Positions 16,698 through 25,134 of a stretch of 64,000 nt of DNA are shown one piece after another. The stretch is from Microbacterium sp. MAH-37 (lineage in GTDB: Bacteria > Actinomycetota > Actinomycetes > Actinomycetales > Microbacteriaceae), in the NCBI RefSeq assembly GCF_009758255.1, contig NZ_WSEN01000008.1, positions 248,001-312,000 on the forward strand. The letters run 5' to 3'. A program made the translations under genes and the position numbers. Position 1 is the stretch's first letter; each line of letters begins with the position of its first letter. Under the pieces are notes generated by a model. The model was not told where the DNA came from. It saw only the letters and a program-made list of their open reading frames with translations, and did not search any database.

Positions 16698-17495
16698 CTA
16701 CCGCCTCGCCAGAGCGAGCGCTGCCGTGACCACGGGCTCGTGCCGAGCGCGCATCGCCTCGTCCCACCATCCGGCCACGCACAGAGTCGCGATGCGGAAC
16801 ACGAGCGCGCGCAGCACGAGCTGTGGCCAATCCGGGTCGCCTTCGCCGACGGACTCGAGCAGGTCGAGTGGCCCGTCGTGCCAGCAGACGGCATCGGCCA
16901 CGGCGATCGCCGCCGCCCACCTCACCGGTCGCCAGTAGGGTGCCCAGTCGATGATCGTCGGCGGCTCCGGATCGGCGAACAGCACGTTTCCGAGCAGGTC
17001 GCCGTGGATCAGCTGCGAAGCGGATGCCACGGGGCGCAGCGCTTCGGAGATCCGGTTCAGCATCGGATCGTCGATGAGGGGCTCCTCCTGCCACGCCATG
17101 CGATCGGATCGTGACCAGGGGTCGTCGGCCGCGTCGATGAAGCCGGGGCGCGGCAGGTGCGCGATCGCGCGATGGAAGGCGTCGCCCGCGGCGATCACGT
17201 CGCGCACCCGTGTCTCGTCCGCGGTGCCGGGCATCCGCTGCCAGGCCTCCCAACCGTCGATGCTCCAGGCGCCGCGCGCGGAGCGGATCGGGCGGGCGGT
17301 GCGGAAGCCGGCGTCGTGGGTGAGGGTGTCGAGCACCTCCGAGTGCCAGTCGCCCTCGACGGGATCCGCCATCGGTCGCAGCACGACGTCGCCGGCGAGC
17401 CAGGTCGTCCCCCGCCCGCCGGGCAGAAGCTGTGCGGTCGCGGGTTCCGCTCCGAAGGCGGCGAAGACGTCGTCGGAGGGGCGTGTGCCGGGCAT
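16698..17495 (-). CDS. Aminoglycoside phosphotransferase family protein
   Basis: 265 residues, kinase-like fold. The catalytic loop is I-H-G-D-L-L-G-N-V-L-F (H164-G-D ... N170), followed by the metal-binding I-I-D-W (D183). The N-lobe has W-L-A-G-D-V-V-L-R-P. This family includes APH enzymes but also many small-molecule kinases, so the substrate is open. The start ATG is chosen where similarity begins; the frame is open further upstream without resemblance. Convergent with the LuxR ATPase; divergent from the reductase at 17599. Confidence 0.85.
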   Translation of the reverse strand: MPGTRPSDDVFAAFGAEPATAQLLPGGRGTTWLAGDVVLRPMADPVEGDWHSEVLDTLTHDAGFRTARPIRSARGAWSIDGWEAWQRMPGTADETRVRDVIAAGDAFHRAIAHLPRPGFIDAADDPWSRSDRMAWQEEPLIDDPMLNRISEALRPVASASQLIHGDLLGNVLFADPEPPTIIDWAPYWRPVRWAAAIAVADAVCWHDGPLDLLESVGEGDPDWPQLVLRALVFRIATLCVAGWWDEAMRARHEPVVTAALALARR

Positions 17496-17518
17496 TCCTC
17501 GAGAGTAGCGGCGGCACG

Positions 17519-17545
17519 TGTCACATTCCGGGGTCCTGGCACGAC
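17519..17545 (+). promoter_or_regulatory. ECF41-type promoter before the NmrA-like reductase gene
   Basis: TGTCACA (17519-17525), 16-nt spacer, CGAC (17542-17545). The -35, the spacer length and the -10 (CGACAYC) equal those at 11447-11473. The site is 53 nt before the start at 17599. Confidence 0.65.
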
Positions 17546-17598
17546 ATCCTGGTGAGGCCGCACACGGCGGCGACGGATGCGAGACGAGGAGGTGCGCG

Positions 17599-18348
17599 AT
17601 GCGGATCGCGATCGCAGGGGGCACGGGAACCGTGGGACGCCATATCGTGGCGGCTGCGCAGGATCGAGGACACGAGGTGGTCGTGCTGGCTCGCTCGACA
17701 GGCGCGGACGTGATCACCGGCACGGGGCTCGACGATGCTCTGGCGAAGGCGGATGCGGTGATCGATGCGAGCAATGCCACGACCCTGTCCGCGTCGAAGG
17801 CGCGGGCGTTCTTCGAGACCGCGACCGGCAATCTGCTGGCGGCCGAGCAACGCGCCGATGTCGGCCATCATGTGGCACTGTCGATCGTCGGCATCGACGA
17901 CATCGACGCGTCGTACTACGCAGGCAAGCTCGCACAGGAGCGCGCCGTGGCGGCAGGTTCCGTGCCGTACACGATTGCCCGCGCCGCCCAGTTCCACGAG
18001 TTCGCCGGACAGCTGCTCGCCTCGATGGGCGGGCCGGTCGCCGTGATGCCGAGGACGCTGATGCGTCCGGTCGCGGCGCGCGAGGTGGGGGCGCATCTGG
18101 TCGCCGTCGCCGAGGGCGCGCCTGCAGGACGAGCCACCGATCTCGTCGGCCCCCGCGACGAGGTGCTCGCCGACCTCGCCCGGCGGCAGCTCGCCCATGA
18201 CGGGGTCCACCGTCGCGTGCTCGAGGTGCGTCTGCCGGGGAGGTACGGAGCCGGCCTGGCGTCGGGGTCGCTGCGCGGCACGGACGACCGGATCGAGGGG
18301 CGCATCACATTCGACGAGTGGCTGCGGAGCGACGACCACCGACGATGA
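17599..18348 (+). CDS. NAD(P)-binding NmrA/SDR-type oxidoreductase
   Basis: 249 residues. N-terminus M-R-I-A-I-A-G-G-T-G-T-V-G carries the GxxGxxG nucleotide-binding motif of atypical short-chain reductases. The later A-L-S-I-V-G-I-D and Y-A-G-K-L-A-Q-E segments match NmrA-like proteins. The start is fixed by GAGGAGG (17586-17592) just ahead. NAD-dependent reductases are a standard ECF41 partner class, and an ECF41-type promoter lies directly upstream, so this is probably a remote member of the 11993 regulon. Substrate unknown. Paralogues lie at 42031 and 42831. Confidence 0.88.
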   Translation: MRIAIAGGTGTVGRHIVAAAQDRGHEVVVLARSTGADVITGTGLDDALAKADAVIDASNATTLSASKARAFFETATGNLLAAEQRADVGHHVALSIVGIDDIDASYYAGKLAQERAVAAGSVPYTIARAAQFHEFAGQLLASMGGPVAVMPRTLMRPVAAREVGAHLVAVAEGAPAGRATDLVGPRDEVLADLARRQLAHDGVHRRVLEVRLPGRYGAGLASGSLRGTDDRIEGRITFDEWLRSDDHRR

Positions 18349-18413
18349 TCAGGAATCGAGAAGCTGCCGCCGTGCTGGTCCCGTAACGTGCTTTCCAGGG
18401 AACGGAGGATCCC

Positions 18414-18863
18414 ATGGCCGGGAAGACGACGAACGACGGACTGTCCGCGCAGGAGCGCGCGGCGGTCAAGCAGCGCGCTCAGGAGCTGAAGCTGCAGGCG
18501 AAGCGCGAGAAGGAGGCCGGCAAGGCGGCGGCGGAGAAGGCCGATCAGTTGGCGAAGATCGCCGAGATGCCGGACGGCGACCGGCAGATGGCCGAGCGCC
18601 TGAGTGAGATCGTGGCCGTCACCGCCCCGGAGCTCGCACCGCGGCTCTACTACGGTCAGCCGGGCTGGGCGAAGGATGGCAAGGTCGTGGTGTTCTTCCG
18701 CAGCGGCCAGATGGACAAGGACCGCTACTCGACGCTGGGCTTCAGCTCGCGCGCCGAGCTCGACGACGCCGACGGACTGTGGTCGACCGCTTTCGCCCTG
18801 CAGGACCCGACCGAGAAGGCGTGGGCCGAGGTGACCGCGCTGGTGCAGAGGGCCGGCGCCTGA
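18414..18863 (+). CDS. DUF1801 domain protein
   Basis: 149 residues. The N-terminal third (about 10-50) is a highly charged Lys/Glu/Ala helix, probably a coiled coil. The rest (about 55-145) resembles DUF1801/YdhG, with R-L-Y-Y-G-Q-P-G-W-A-K-D-G-K-V-V-V-F-F and T-L-G-F-S-S-R-A-E-L. GGAGG lies 5 nt before the ATG. Members are called iron-chaperone-like, but the function is not established. Confidence 0.8.
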   Translation: MAGKTTNDGLSAQERAAVKQRAQELKLQAKREKEAGKAAAEKADQLAKIAEMPDGDRQMAERLSEIVAVTAPELAPRLYYGQPGWAKDGKVVVFFRSGQMDKDRYSTLGFSSRAELDDADGLWSTAFALQDPTEKAWAEVTALVQRAGA

Positions 18864-18884
18864 CCGGGTCGTTCAGAACGGCGC

Positions 18885-19370
18885 TCAGAACAGCGAGCGC
18901 GGCAGCACGCCCTCGTGCTCGAGCAGCCAGCGCTTGGTGGCGAGACCTTCGCCGGGCGCGCCGCCGGAGTATCCGCCCAGTCCGTCGCCTGCCACCACTC
19001 GGTGGCACGGGACGATCAGCGGGATGGGGTTCGCACCCATGATCGATCCGATCGCGCGGGCCGGCACCTCGGTGCCGCTGCGTGCGGCGAGCTCGCCGTA
19101 GGTGACGGACTCGCCGTGCCCGACGGTCTCGTACAGCGTCTCGAGCACCGCCCTGGTCACCGCCGTCTGCCGACCGAGGTCGATCGGCACGTCGAATGTC
19201 GTCAGGTCACCGGAGAAGTAGGCGCCGAACTGCTCGAGGGCGGCGCTGAGCACCGTGTCGGCACCGGATGCCGGGATGCTCGTCGTCCAGGTGACGCGCG
19301 TGATCGCGGTGCCGTCACTCTCTATGCCGATCACGCCGACGGGGCTCTCGAGCAGGCCGAACGAGGTCAT
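18885..19370 (-). CDS. ogt: Methylated-DNA--protein-cysteine methyltransferase
   Basis: 161 residues. Repairs O6-alkylguanine by irreversible transfer to a cysteine. The active site is I-V-P-C-H-R-V (C122), preceded by the HTH segment with A-R-A-I-G-S-I-M-G-A-N-P-I-P and followed by G-L-G-G-Y-S-G-G. The usual DNA-binding Arg of the recognition helix is kept. Convergent with the DUF1801 gene. No ada-type fusion. Confidence 0.93.
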   Translation of the reverse strand: MTSFGLLESPVGVIGIESDGTAITRVTWTTSIPASGADTVLSAALEQFGAYFSGDLTTFDVPIDLGRQTAVTRAVLETLYETVGHGESVTYGELAARSGTEVPARAIGSIMGANPIPLIVPCHRVVAGDGLGGYSGGAPGEGLATKRWLLEHEGVLPRSLF

Positions 19371-19487
19371 GAGTCGAGGGTAGCCGGAGCCCCCGACAGT
19401 GGGACGGGGCGGCCCTGGTCCGGGCGCAGGTGAGTGACTCCGCTGCTGCGGGACGCCTCGTTCTTGCTCTCCCGTGCGCGCGGTGGT

Positions 19488-21113
19488 TCAGACGAACATG
19501 ACGCGGCGGGGTGCGGCGTCGGTGTACTCGCGGCCGTCGGGCGCGGTCCAGACGACACCGCCGCTGTCGGGATCGAGGTGCGCGGTCCATCGGAACCGGT
19601 CCGGCACGGAGGGGTGCTTCAGTTGATGGTGCGCGGGGCAGAAGTGCGCGAGGTTGTCGATCGCAGTCGCCCCGCCGAGAGCGTGATCGTGGTTGTGGTC
19701 GATCTCGCAGGAGGCCGCGGGTCTGCGGCATCCGGGGAACCTGCAGTGCTGGTCCCTCGCGCGCAGGAATCTGCGCATCCCGTCCGTGGGGGTGTACGCG
19801 TCGGTCTCGACGGTCATCCCGGTCGGGTCGAGGAAGAGTCTGGCCCATCCGGAACTTCGCCCCGCCAGTTCCCGGGCGATGTCCGGGTGCACCGGCCCGA
19901 TCCCGTCGATCTGCGCCATCCGGTCATCCGCACCGGTCAGGGTTGTCGCGGCGACCGTGACCTGGATGCGGGCGGTGACGCCGTCCAGCCCGGTCCCTGC
20001 GAGGACGGTCGGGTCTGCACCGAGCAGCAGATCGGTGAACAGGTCGGCACGGATCTGATCCAGCGTGCGCTCACCCGCACGGAGGCGGTCGTCGGTGCCG
20101 TTCAGGTCGGCGAGGAACGCATCCATGCGGGCTGCGACGTTATCGGCGGGTTCCGGGTCCGCGGGGAACCACTCATCGTCCGGGTGACCGAAGAACGGGC
20201 GACCGACCCGGCTCGCCCGGTGGCTGTCGTCGGCGTCGCCCTCGGACTCGGACTCCGCGGCCAGGAACGCCTCCACCCGGGCGAGGAACTCCTCGATCGA
20301 GTCGGGATCGTCGGGCAGCCGGTCCGCCCCTCCCGTGTCTTCCGGGTCGTCGACATCGCCGCCGCCGCCGGTGTCGATGTCACCGATCGTCGCTCCGGTG
20401 TTCGGCGATGCGCTCGAGGGGCCGTCGTCGCCGGCCACTTCGCTGTTCGCAGCGCCGGCCTTCTCGGCGCGCGCGACCTCGCGGACGAGCTGGTCGAGCC
20501 GGTCGCGGATGGCGAACGCGATGTGCTCCGGCAGCACCGCGGTCAGGCGTGCCAGGCCGTCTTCGATCGACACGATCTGCACACACCGCTCCGCCCGTGC
20601 ACGCGTATGCCGCTCCCGCAGGTCCTCCCCCAGCAGCGCCGCCACCACCTGGCGGGCGTGCACCCCGGTCCGTGCCGGGGAATCCTGCTCGGCGAACGCC
20701 AGAACCGCCGCATCGAACAGGCCGGTCATCGCCCGATCGACCGTGCCGCCCAGGACCGCCTCGTCGATCGCCGCAGCTGCCTGCGTGATCTGCCGGGCGT
20801 GCCCGACCGTGATCCGCCCCTGCCGCAACGCATCCAGCACCGCCGAGTGATGCTCGGTCAACGCCCGCGCAGCCGCGAACGCCGACTCCACGGTCCCCTT
20901 GGCCAGGCGCCCCGCCGCGGAGAACTCCGCGATCATCGACCGGCGGATCGAATCCCGCGCCAGCTGATGCTCCGCGACATCCGCATCGAACAACACCTGA
21001 CGCCGCGCGAGCAGCTCCGCTGCCCGCGCCTCCATCCGGTCGATCTCGCGCCGGCACGTCGCCCAGGCATCGAGAAGAGCATCCCGCTCTTCGAAACTCG
21101 ACACCTCACCCAT
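19488..21113 (-). CDS. DUF222 / HNH endonuclease signature protein (13E12 repeat family)
   Basis: 541 residues. The DUF222 domain fills about residues 20-330, interrupted by an acidic low-complexity section (about 225-330). The HNH module is near the C-terminus: H-C-R-F-P-G-C-R-R-P-A-A ... E-I-D-H-N-H-D-H-A ... F-C-P-A-H-H-Q-L-K-H, with the zinc cysteines present. These genes are multi-copy in actinobacteria and thought to be mobile or recombination-prone; no element boundaries are seen here. A well-formed promoter ends 6 nt before the ATG, so the mRNA is probably leaderless. Confidence 0.92.
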   Translation of the reverse strand: MGEVSSFEERDALLDAWATCRREIDRMEARAAELLARRQVLFDADVAEHQLARDSIRRSMIAEFSAAGRLAKGTVESAFAAARALTEHHSAVLDALRQGRITVGHARQITQAAAAIDEAVLGGTVDRAMTGLFDAAVLAFAEQDSPARTGVHARQVVAALLGEDLRERHTRARAERCVQIVSIEDGLARLTAVLPEHIAFAIRDRLDQLVREVARAEKAGAANSEVAGDDGPSSASPNTGATIGDIDTGGGGDVDDPEDTGGADRLPDDPDSIEEFLARVEAFLAAESESEGDADDSHRASRVGRPFFGHPDDEWFPADPEPADNVAARMDAFLADLNGTDDRLRAGERTLDQIRADLFTDLLLGADPTVLAGTGLDGVTARIQVTVAATTLTGADDRMAQIDGIGPVHPDIARELAGRSSGWARLFLDPTGMTVETDAYTPTDGMRRFLRARDQHCRFPGCRRPAASCEIDHNHDHALGGATAIDNLAHFCPAHHQLKHPSVPDRFRWTAHLDPDSGGVVWTAPDGREYTDAAPRRVMFV

Positions 21114-21119
21114 GCATCC

Positions 21120-21148
21120 ATATTAGAACAGAGCTACGAACAACGCAA
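21120..21148 (-). promoter_or_regulatory. Leaderless promoter of the DUF222-HNH gene
   Basis: TTGCGT (21148-21143), 17-nt spacer, TAATAT (21125-21120), then GGATGC and the ATG at 21113. The start codon lies where transcription should begin, and no ribosome site exists. Confidence 0.7.
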
Positions 21149-21251
21149 GGGGCGAGCTCAACTGCTTCTCAACCCATCCGCGCCCTGCGACGCTGAGACG
21201 CGAAGTCGGCAGCGGTCTCATGCTGCATCCACTTCGACCGCTCCTGGGACG

Positions 21252-21644
21252 TCATCGCGCATCACATCCGAAATCGCGCCGCGCCTCGACGATCGACTCC
21301 CGATGCTCGATCACCCACGCGGCGAGCGCCGCAGCAGGTGCGATCAGCGTGCGCCCGACCTCGGTGAGCTCATACTCCACGCGTCGAGGAACCTCGCCGC
21401 ACGAGTGGCGCGTGACAAGGCCGTCACGGACAATTCCACGCAGCGTCACCGCGAGCATGCGCTGCGAGATACCCGGGATGCTGCTGCGCAGCACAGTGAA
21501 CCGCACCGGCCCGTCGGCGAGCGCCCCGACCACCAGCAGCGACCACTTGTCGCCGACGCGGACCATGATGTCGCGGATGACCCTCCCCTGCTCGGGATCG
21601 CCGCAGAGGGTCGCGTAATCGATCGACGGTGATAACGCGGGCAT
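21252..21644 (-). CDS. HxlR family transcriptional regulator
   Basis: 130 residues. Winged helix with I-M-V-R-V-G-D-K-W-S-L-L-V-V-G-A-L-A-D-G-P-type motif (about 26-46), I-S-Q-R-M-L-A-V-T-L-R as recognition helix and V-E-Y-E-L-T-E-V-G-R-T-L in the wing. HxlR proteins often sense aldehydes or redox stress and regulate a divergent oxidoreductase gene. Here the upstream neighbour (AAA ATPase) is on the same strand 21 bp away, so the target is not obvious. GGAAGG ribosome site present. Confidence 0.9.
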   Translation of the reverse strand: MPALSPSIDYATLCGDPEQGRVIRDIMVRVGDKWSLLVVGALADGPVRFTVLRSSIPGISQRMLAVTLRGIVRDGLVTRHSCGEVPRRVEYELTEVGRTLIAPAAALAAWVIEHRESIVEARRDFGCDAR

Positions 21645-21665
21645 GGCAGGACCTTCCGTGCCCGC

Positions 21666-22418
21666 TCAGCCCAGCAGATGCCGCAGGTAGCGTCCTGGTT
21701 CGTCGAGGTAGGAGCGCCAGTGCCGCACCAGTTCGAGGTCGCCCCACTCGGCATCTCGCAGGCCCCACTCCCCGACCTCGAGGATGCGCGCGCCCGGAAG
21801 CGCGGCGAGCACCGGCGAGTGCGTGGCGCAGAGCACCTGGCCGCCGTCCTCGACGATGCGCTGCAGCACGGAGATGAGGCTCAGCGTCGATCCGAACGAC
21901 AGCGCGGCCTCGGGTTCGTCCAGGCAGTAGAAACCCGGCCGCGTGAATCGGTCATCCAGAAGAGCCAGGAACGACTCGCCGTGGCTCATCTCGTGGAACG
22001 GGATGTCGGGTCCGCTCATCGACGGGTTGTCCTCGAGGTAGGTGTAGAACGAGTGCATCGTCTCCGCGCGCAGGAAGAAGCCCCAGCGATCAGCTCCCAC
22101 TCCGGATCGGATGCGCAGCCAGTCCGACAGCGGCGATTCCGTAGCCCTGGTGCTGTGCCGCGCCTGCCGGGATCCCCCCTCCGGAGAGAGCCCGTAGGCG
22201 ATCGCGACGCCCTCGACGATGGTCGACTTGCCGCTGCCGTTCTCGCCGACGAGGAACGTCACGCCCGGGTCGAGTTCGATCCCCTCGCGCAGCACCTGAG
22301 CGACAGCCGGGATGCTGGTTGGCCACTGCCCGTCGGGCTGCGGGGCGTCGTCGGTCGGCTGAACCGCGACGACCGGCTGCTGCCGCCGCCGCCCTCCCGG
22401 CTCCCAGAACGTGCTCAC
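21666..22418 (-). CDS. Small AAA ATPase (ABC/SMC-like)
   Basis: 250 residues. Walker A is G-E-N-G-S-G-K-S-T (58-66). Walker B is Y-C-L-D-E-P-E-A-A-L, followed by a switch-type C-A-T-H-S-P-V-L-A-A-L. M-S-H-G-E-S takes the place of the ABC signature. It resembles stand-alone AAA_21/AAA_23 ATPases of unknown role, sometimes found in defence loci; no nuclease or toxin partner is visible here. GTG at 22418 is chosen because GGGGAGGAC lies 2-3 nt upstream. The frame is open further upstream but overlaps the sigma-factor remnant. Confidence 0.8.
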   Translation of the reverse strand: MSTFWEPGGRRRQQPVVAVQPTDDAPQPDGQWPTSIPAVAQVLREGIELDPGVTFLVGENGSGKSTIVEGVAIAYGLSPEGGSRQARHSTRATESPLSDWLRIRSGVGADRWGFFLRAETMHSFYTYLEDNPSMSGPDIPFHEMSHGESFLALLDDRFTRPGFYCLDEPEAALSFGSTLSLISVLQRIVEDGGQVLCATHSPVLAALPGARILEVGEWGLRDAEWGDLELVRHWRSYLDEPGRYLRHLLG

Positions 22419-22429
22419 GTGTCCTCCCC

Positions 22430-23303
22430 TCAGGCCCCTGCTGAGCGTGCCGGCAGGTCCATCGTCGCCAGGCGCGCCGGATCGATGATCGAGACGATGT
22501 CGATCATCCGGCCGTCGGCCACCGTACACAGCATGAGCGACATCGGCTTGCCGTTCGGCCCCCAGACCAGGATGCCCGGTTCGCCGTTCACGCTCACCCG
22601 GCGCGCCTCCAGCCTCTCCGGGTCGCCTCGGCGCACGGCCGCGAGCACCTCGTTCGCCCCGATCCGCACGGCATGACCCTTCTGCGTGTGCCGATGCCAG
22701 GTGACATCCGGATCGAGCAGCGACAGCAGCGCATCGAAGTCACCGCCGCGCGCGGCGGCCAGGAACGCATCGACCACTGCCCGGCGCCGGCGCAGCTCGC
22801 CGTTGGGGCGCGGGGTGTCCTGCACCTTGCGACGAGCGCGGCTGGCGAGCATCTTCGAGGCGTCTGTCGTCGTCCCCACGATCGTCGCGACCTCGGCGAA
22901 CGGCACGGCGAACATGTCGTGCAGCACGAACCGAGGCGCTCCTCCGGCCGCAGCGATTCGAGCACCACGAGCAGTGCCAGGCCGAGCGAGTCGGCCAGCT
23001 CCGCAGCATCCTCCGGACGCTCCACGTCCTCGGTGACGACCGGTTCGACGCGCGACCAGTCATCGAGCGGCGCCTCCCCGCGCGTGGTGCGCCGGCGCAG
23101 CATGTCGATGCAGATCCTGCCGATCACCCGGGTCAGCCAGCCGCCCAGATTCTCGATCTCATCGCCGGCGTGACCGGCCAGGCGCAGCCAGGTCTCCTGC
23201 ACTGCGTCTCGGCGTCGGCGCGCGAGCCGAGGGCTCTCGTGGCCACGGCCAACAGCCGTGCGCGGTGCTGCTCGAAGTCTGCGGCGAGCTCGTCGTCATC
23301 CAT
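22430..23303 (-). pseudogene. SnoaL-type ECF sigma factor broken by two frameshifts
   Basis: Three frames together spell one sigma factor. Start M-D-D-D-E-L-A-A-D-F (ATG 23303 after GGAGGTAA); region 2 continues in another frame as Q-E-T-W-L-R-L-A-G-H; region 4 continues in a third as L-H-D-M-F-A-V-P-F-A-E-V-A; then a SnoaL-like C-terminus with V-D-A-F-L-A-A-A-R-G-G-D-F-D-A-L-L. The breaks fit single-base losses: GCCGAG-ACGCAG near 23210-23220 (expected GAGGAC) and CGCCTCG-GTTC near 22935 (expected CTCGCGTTC). The W-L-P-E-P motif is missing, so it is not ECF41. Either a true pseudogene or two indel errors in the assembly. The adjoining DoxX gene is a plausible former target. Confidence 0.8.
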
Positions 23304-23337
23304 CCTGTTACCTCCGGTCGGTGTCATCCGTCATCAC

Positions 23338-23364
23338 TGTGACGTGCCCCGAGGGGCCGACGTA
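23338..23364 (+). promoter_or_regulatory. Candidate ECF-type promoter before doxX-like gene
   Basis: TGTGACG (23338-23344), 16-nt spacer, CGTA (23361-23364), 18 nt before ATG 23383. On the opposite strand CGTCACA and CGAC with 17 nt between face the broken sigma gene. The form is related to, but not identical with, the ECF41 sites elsewhere in the window. Confidence 0.35.
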
Positions 23365-23382
23365 ACGAGAAAGGCATTGCAC

Positions 23383-23769
23383 ATGAACATCGCACTGTGG
23401 ATCATCACCGGCGCACTTGCCCTCGCCTACGGCACGGGAGGCGCCAGTCAGATCCTGCTCTCCAAGGCACGCTACCGCGCCCTCGCGCCCAGCCAGCACT
23501 GGGTCGACGACTTCAGCGCGGGCAAGATCAAGGCCATCGGCACGATCAAGCTGGTCGGAGTCGCCGGACTCATCCTGCCTCCGCTGGTCGGCATCATGCC
23601 CGAGCTCTCCCCCATCGCGGCCTGCGGCCTCGCGCTGCTGATGTCGGGAGCGGCGACCACACGGTTCCGCCGCAGTGAATGGGCCTACATGGCCGGCGAC
23701 ACCGCCTACATGCTGGCCTTCATCTTCGTCGCGTGGGGCCGATTCGCCCTGGCACCGTACGGCAGCTGA
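23383..23769 (+). CDS. DoxX family membrane protein
   Basis: 128 residues with four hydrophobic helices (about 4-20, 48-68, 74-90, 100-120), the usual size and topology of DoxX/DoxX-like proteins. These are linked to redox and thiol stress responses in actinobacteria. AGAAAGG ribosome site before the ATG. Divergent from the frameshifted SnoaL-type sigma factor, a gene pairing typical for such factors. Confidence 0.85.
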   Translation: MNIALWIITGALALAYGTGGASQILLSKARYRALAPSQHWVDDFSAGKIKAIGTIKLVGVAGLILPPLVGIMPELSPIAACGLALLMSGAATTRFRRSEWAYMAGDTAYMLAFIFVAWGRFALAPYGS

Positions 23770-23770
23770 G

Positions 23771-24772
23771 TCAGTGCTGCGGCGCGCGCACCCCGACCAC
23801 GAAGTCGTCCACGTTCGGCAGGTGTGCGCGTACGCTGCGCTCGGCATCCGCCGCGATCTCCGGATGCCCGGAAGCGGCGACCACGATCGCATCGCCCTGC
23901 AGGCGGTGTCCGACCCAGCGCAGCCGCACCCGCTCGATGCGCTCGACGCCGTCGACGTGCTCGATGGCGTGCTCGGCCCTGCCGACCAGGTCGGGCTCCA
24001 CGCCGTCCAGCAGTCGCCGGCCCACGCTGCGCACCGTGCCGACCAGCAGCACGAAGATCGCGGCGGAGATGATCAGTCCCACGATCGGATCGGCGAGCGG
24101 GAACCCGAGCAGCACACCGATCCCGCCGATCACCACGGCGAGCGAGGTGAATCCGTCGGTGCGGGCGTGCACGCCGTCGGCGACGAGCGCGGCCGAGCCG
24201 ATGCGACGGCCGACGCGGATGCGGTAGATCGCGACGGCCTCGTTGCCGAGGAAGCCGATGACGCCGGCGGCGATCACCCAGCCGATGTTGTCCAGGGGCT
24301 GCGGATGCAGGATGCGGTCGATCGACTGCCACGCCGCGACCACAGCCGAGAGCGCCACGACGAACACGATGAACAGGCCCGCCAGGTCCTCCGCCCGGCC
24401 CAGTCCGTAGGTGTAGCGACGGGATGCCGCGCGGCGTCCGAGCACGAACGCGATCCACAGCGGCACCGCGGTCAGGGCGTCGGAGAAGTTGTGGATGGTG
24501 TCGGCGAGCAGCGCGACCGAGCCGCTGAACGCGACGACCGCCCCCTGGAGCACGGTGGTGAGCAGCAGCAGGACGAGGCTGACCTTCAGAGCGCGGATGC
24601 CGGCACTGCTGGCCTCCATCGCATCATCGATCGAGTCGGCGGCGTCGTGCGTGTGAGGCACGAACAGGCCGTACAGGAAGCCTTTCAGACCGGCCGGATG
24701 CTCGTGGTCGGGGTGTCCGTGGGAGTGGTCGTGGCTGTGCTCGGCGTGAGTGTGCGGATGTGTTCCGGTCAT
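23771..24772 (-). CDS. Cation diffusion facilitator (Zn/Co-type efflux)
   Basis: 333 residues. Exports divalent metal cations in exchange for protons. The His-rich N-terminus (H-P-H-T-H-A-E-H-S-H-D-H-S-H-G-H) is a metal-loading region. Six helices follow; the transport-site motifs are D-T-I-H-N-F-S-D-A (helix 2) and D-G-V-H-A-R-T-D-G (helix 5), both HxxxD-type. The C-terminal cytoplasmic domain begins near residue 250. The start ATG overlaps the ArsR stop (ATGA), so the two are coupled and co-regulated. Confidence 0.93.
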   Translation of the reverse strand: MTGTHPHTHAEHSHDHSHGHPDHEHPAGLKGFLYGLFVPHTHDAADSIDDAMEASSAGIRALKVSLVLLLLTTVLQGAVVAFSGSVALLADTIHNFSDALTAVPLWIAFVLGRRAASRRYTYGLGRAEDLAGLFIVFVVALSAVVAAWQSIDRILHPQPLDNIGWVIAAGVIGFLGNEAVAIYRIRVGRRIGSAALVADGVHARTDGFTSLAVVIGGIGVLLGFPLADPIVGLIISAAIFVLLVGTVRSVGRRLLDGVEPDLVGRAEHAIEHVDGVERIERVRLRWVGHRLQGDAIVVAASGHPEIAADAERSVRAHLPNVDDFVVGVRAPQH

Positions 24773-25134
24773 GCTCCGGCCCGGTCCTGGTGGTGGTGCC
24801 GGGGCACGCCGCCGAGGGAGTGCTCGGCCTGGAAGATCGCCGAGGCGACGAGCTCGGAGGCATGCTCGTTCTCGAGCCGGTAGTAGACCCGCTGTCCGTC
24901 CTGACGGGTGGCGACGATCCGAGCCAGGCGCAGCTTGGCGAGGTGCTGCGAGACGGCGGCCGGCGATTTGTCGACGATCTCGGCCAGGTTGTTCACCGAC
25001 AGTTCGCCGGCCTCCTCCAGCGCGAGGATGATGCGCACGCGCGTCGCGTCGGCCAGCATGCCGAACACCTCGACAGCGAGTTCCACGAACGAGCTGTCCG
25101 GGCGGTATCCGCATTCCCGCTTATCTGCACTCAT
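24769..25134 (-). CDS. ArsR/SmtB-type metalloregulator
   Basis: 121 residues. Winged HTH with L-S-V-N-N-L-A-E-I-V-D-K-S-P-A-A-V-S-Q-H-L-A-K-L (about 45-68). The last helix carries E-N-E-H-A-S-E ... Q-A-E-H-S-L, an arrangement like the alpha-5 zinc/cobalt site of SmtB-class proteins. The tail R-H-H-H-Q-D adds more ligands. Should repress itself and the CDF exporter and release DNA on metal binding. Start ATG lies within a 7-8-7 palindrome and 6 nt after TAGTAT, so the message is likely leaderless. Confidence 0.92.
   Translation of the reverse strand: MSADKRECGYRPDSSFVELAVEVFGMLADATRVRIILALEEAGELSVNNLAEIVDKSPAAVSQHLAKLRLARIVATRQDGQRVYYRLENEHASELVASAIFQAEHSLGGVPRHHHQDRAGA

Noticed and set aside
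14363..16894. Minus-strand frame of 843 codons opposite the LuxR ATPase
   Set aside because: The plus strand has intact Walker A and HTH motifs; the antisense product has none.
19488..21113. DUF222-HNH gene considered as part of an intron or mobile element
   Set aside because: No flanking repeats, no intron structure and no transposase; only a typical stand-alone copy of this actinobacterial family.
21666..22418. Small AAA ATPase considered as part of a phage-defence system
   Set aside because: No nuclease, toxin or reverse transcriptase neighbour; flanked by HxlR and a broken sigma factor.
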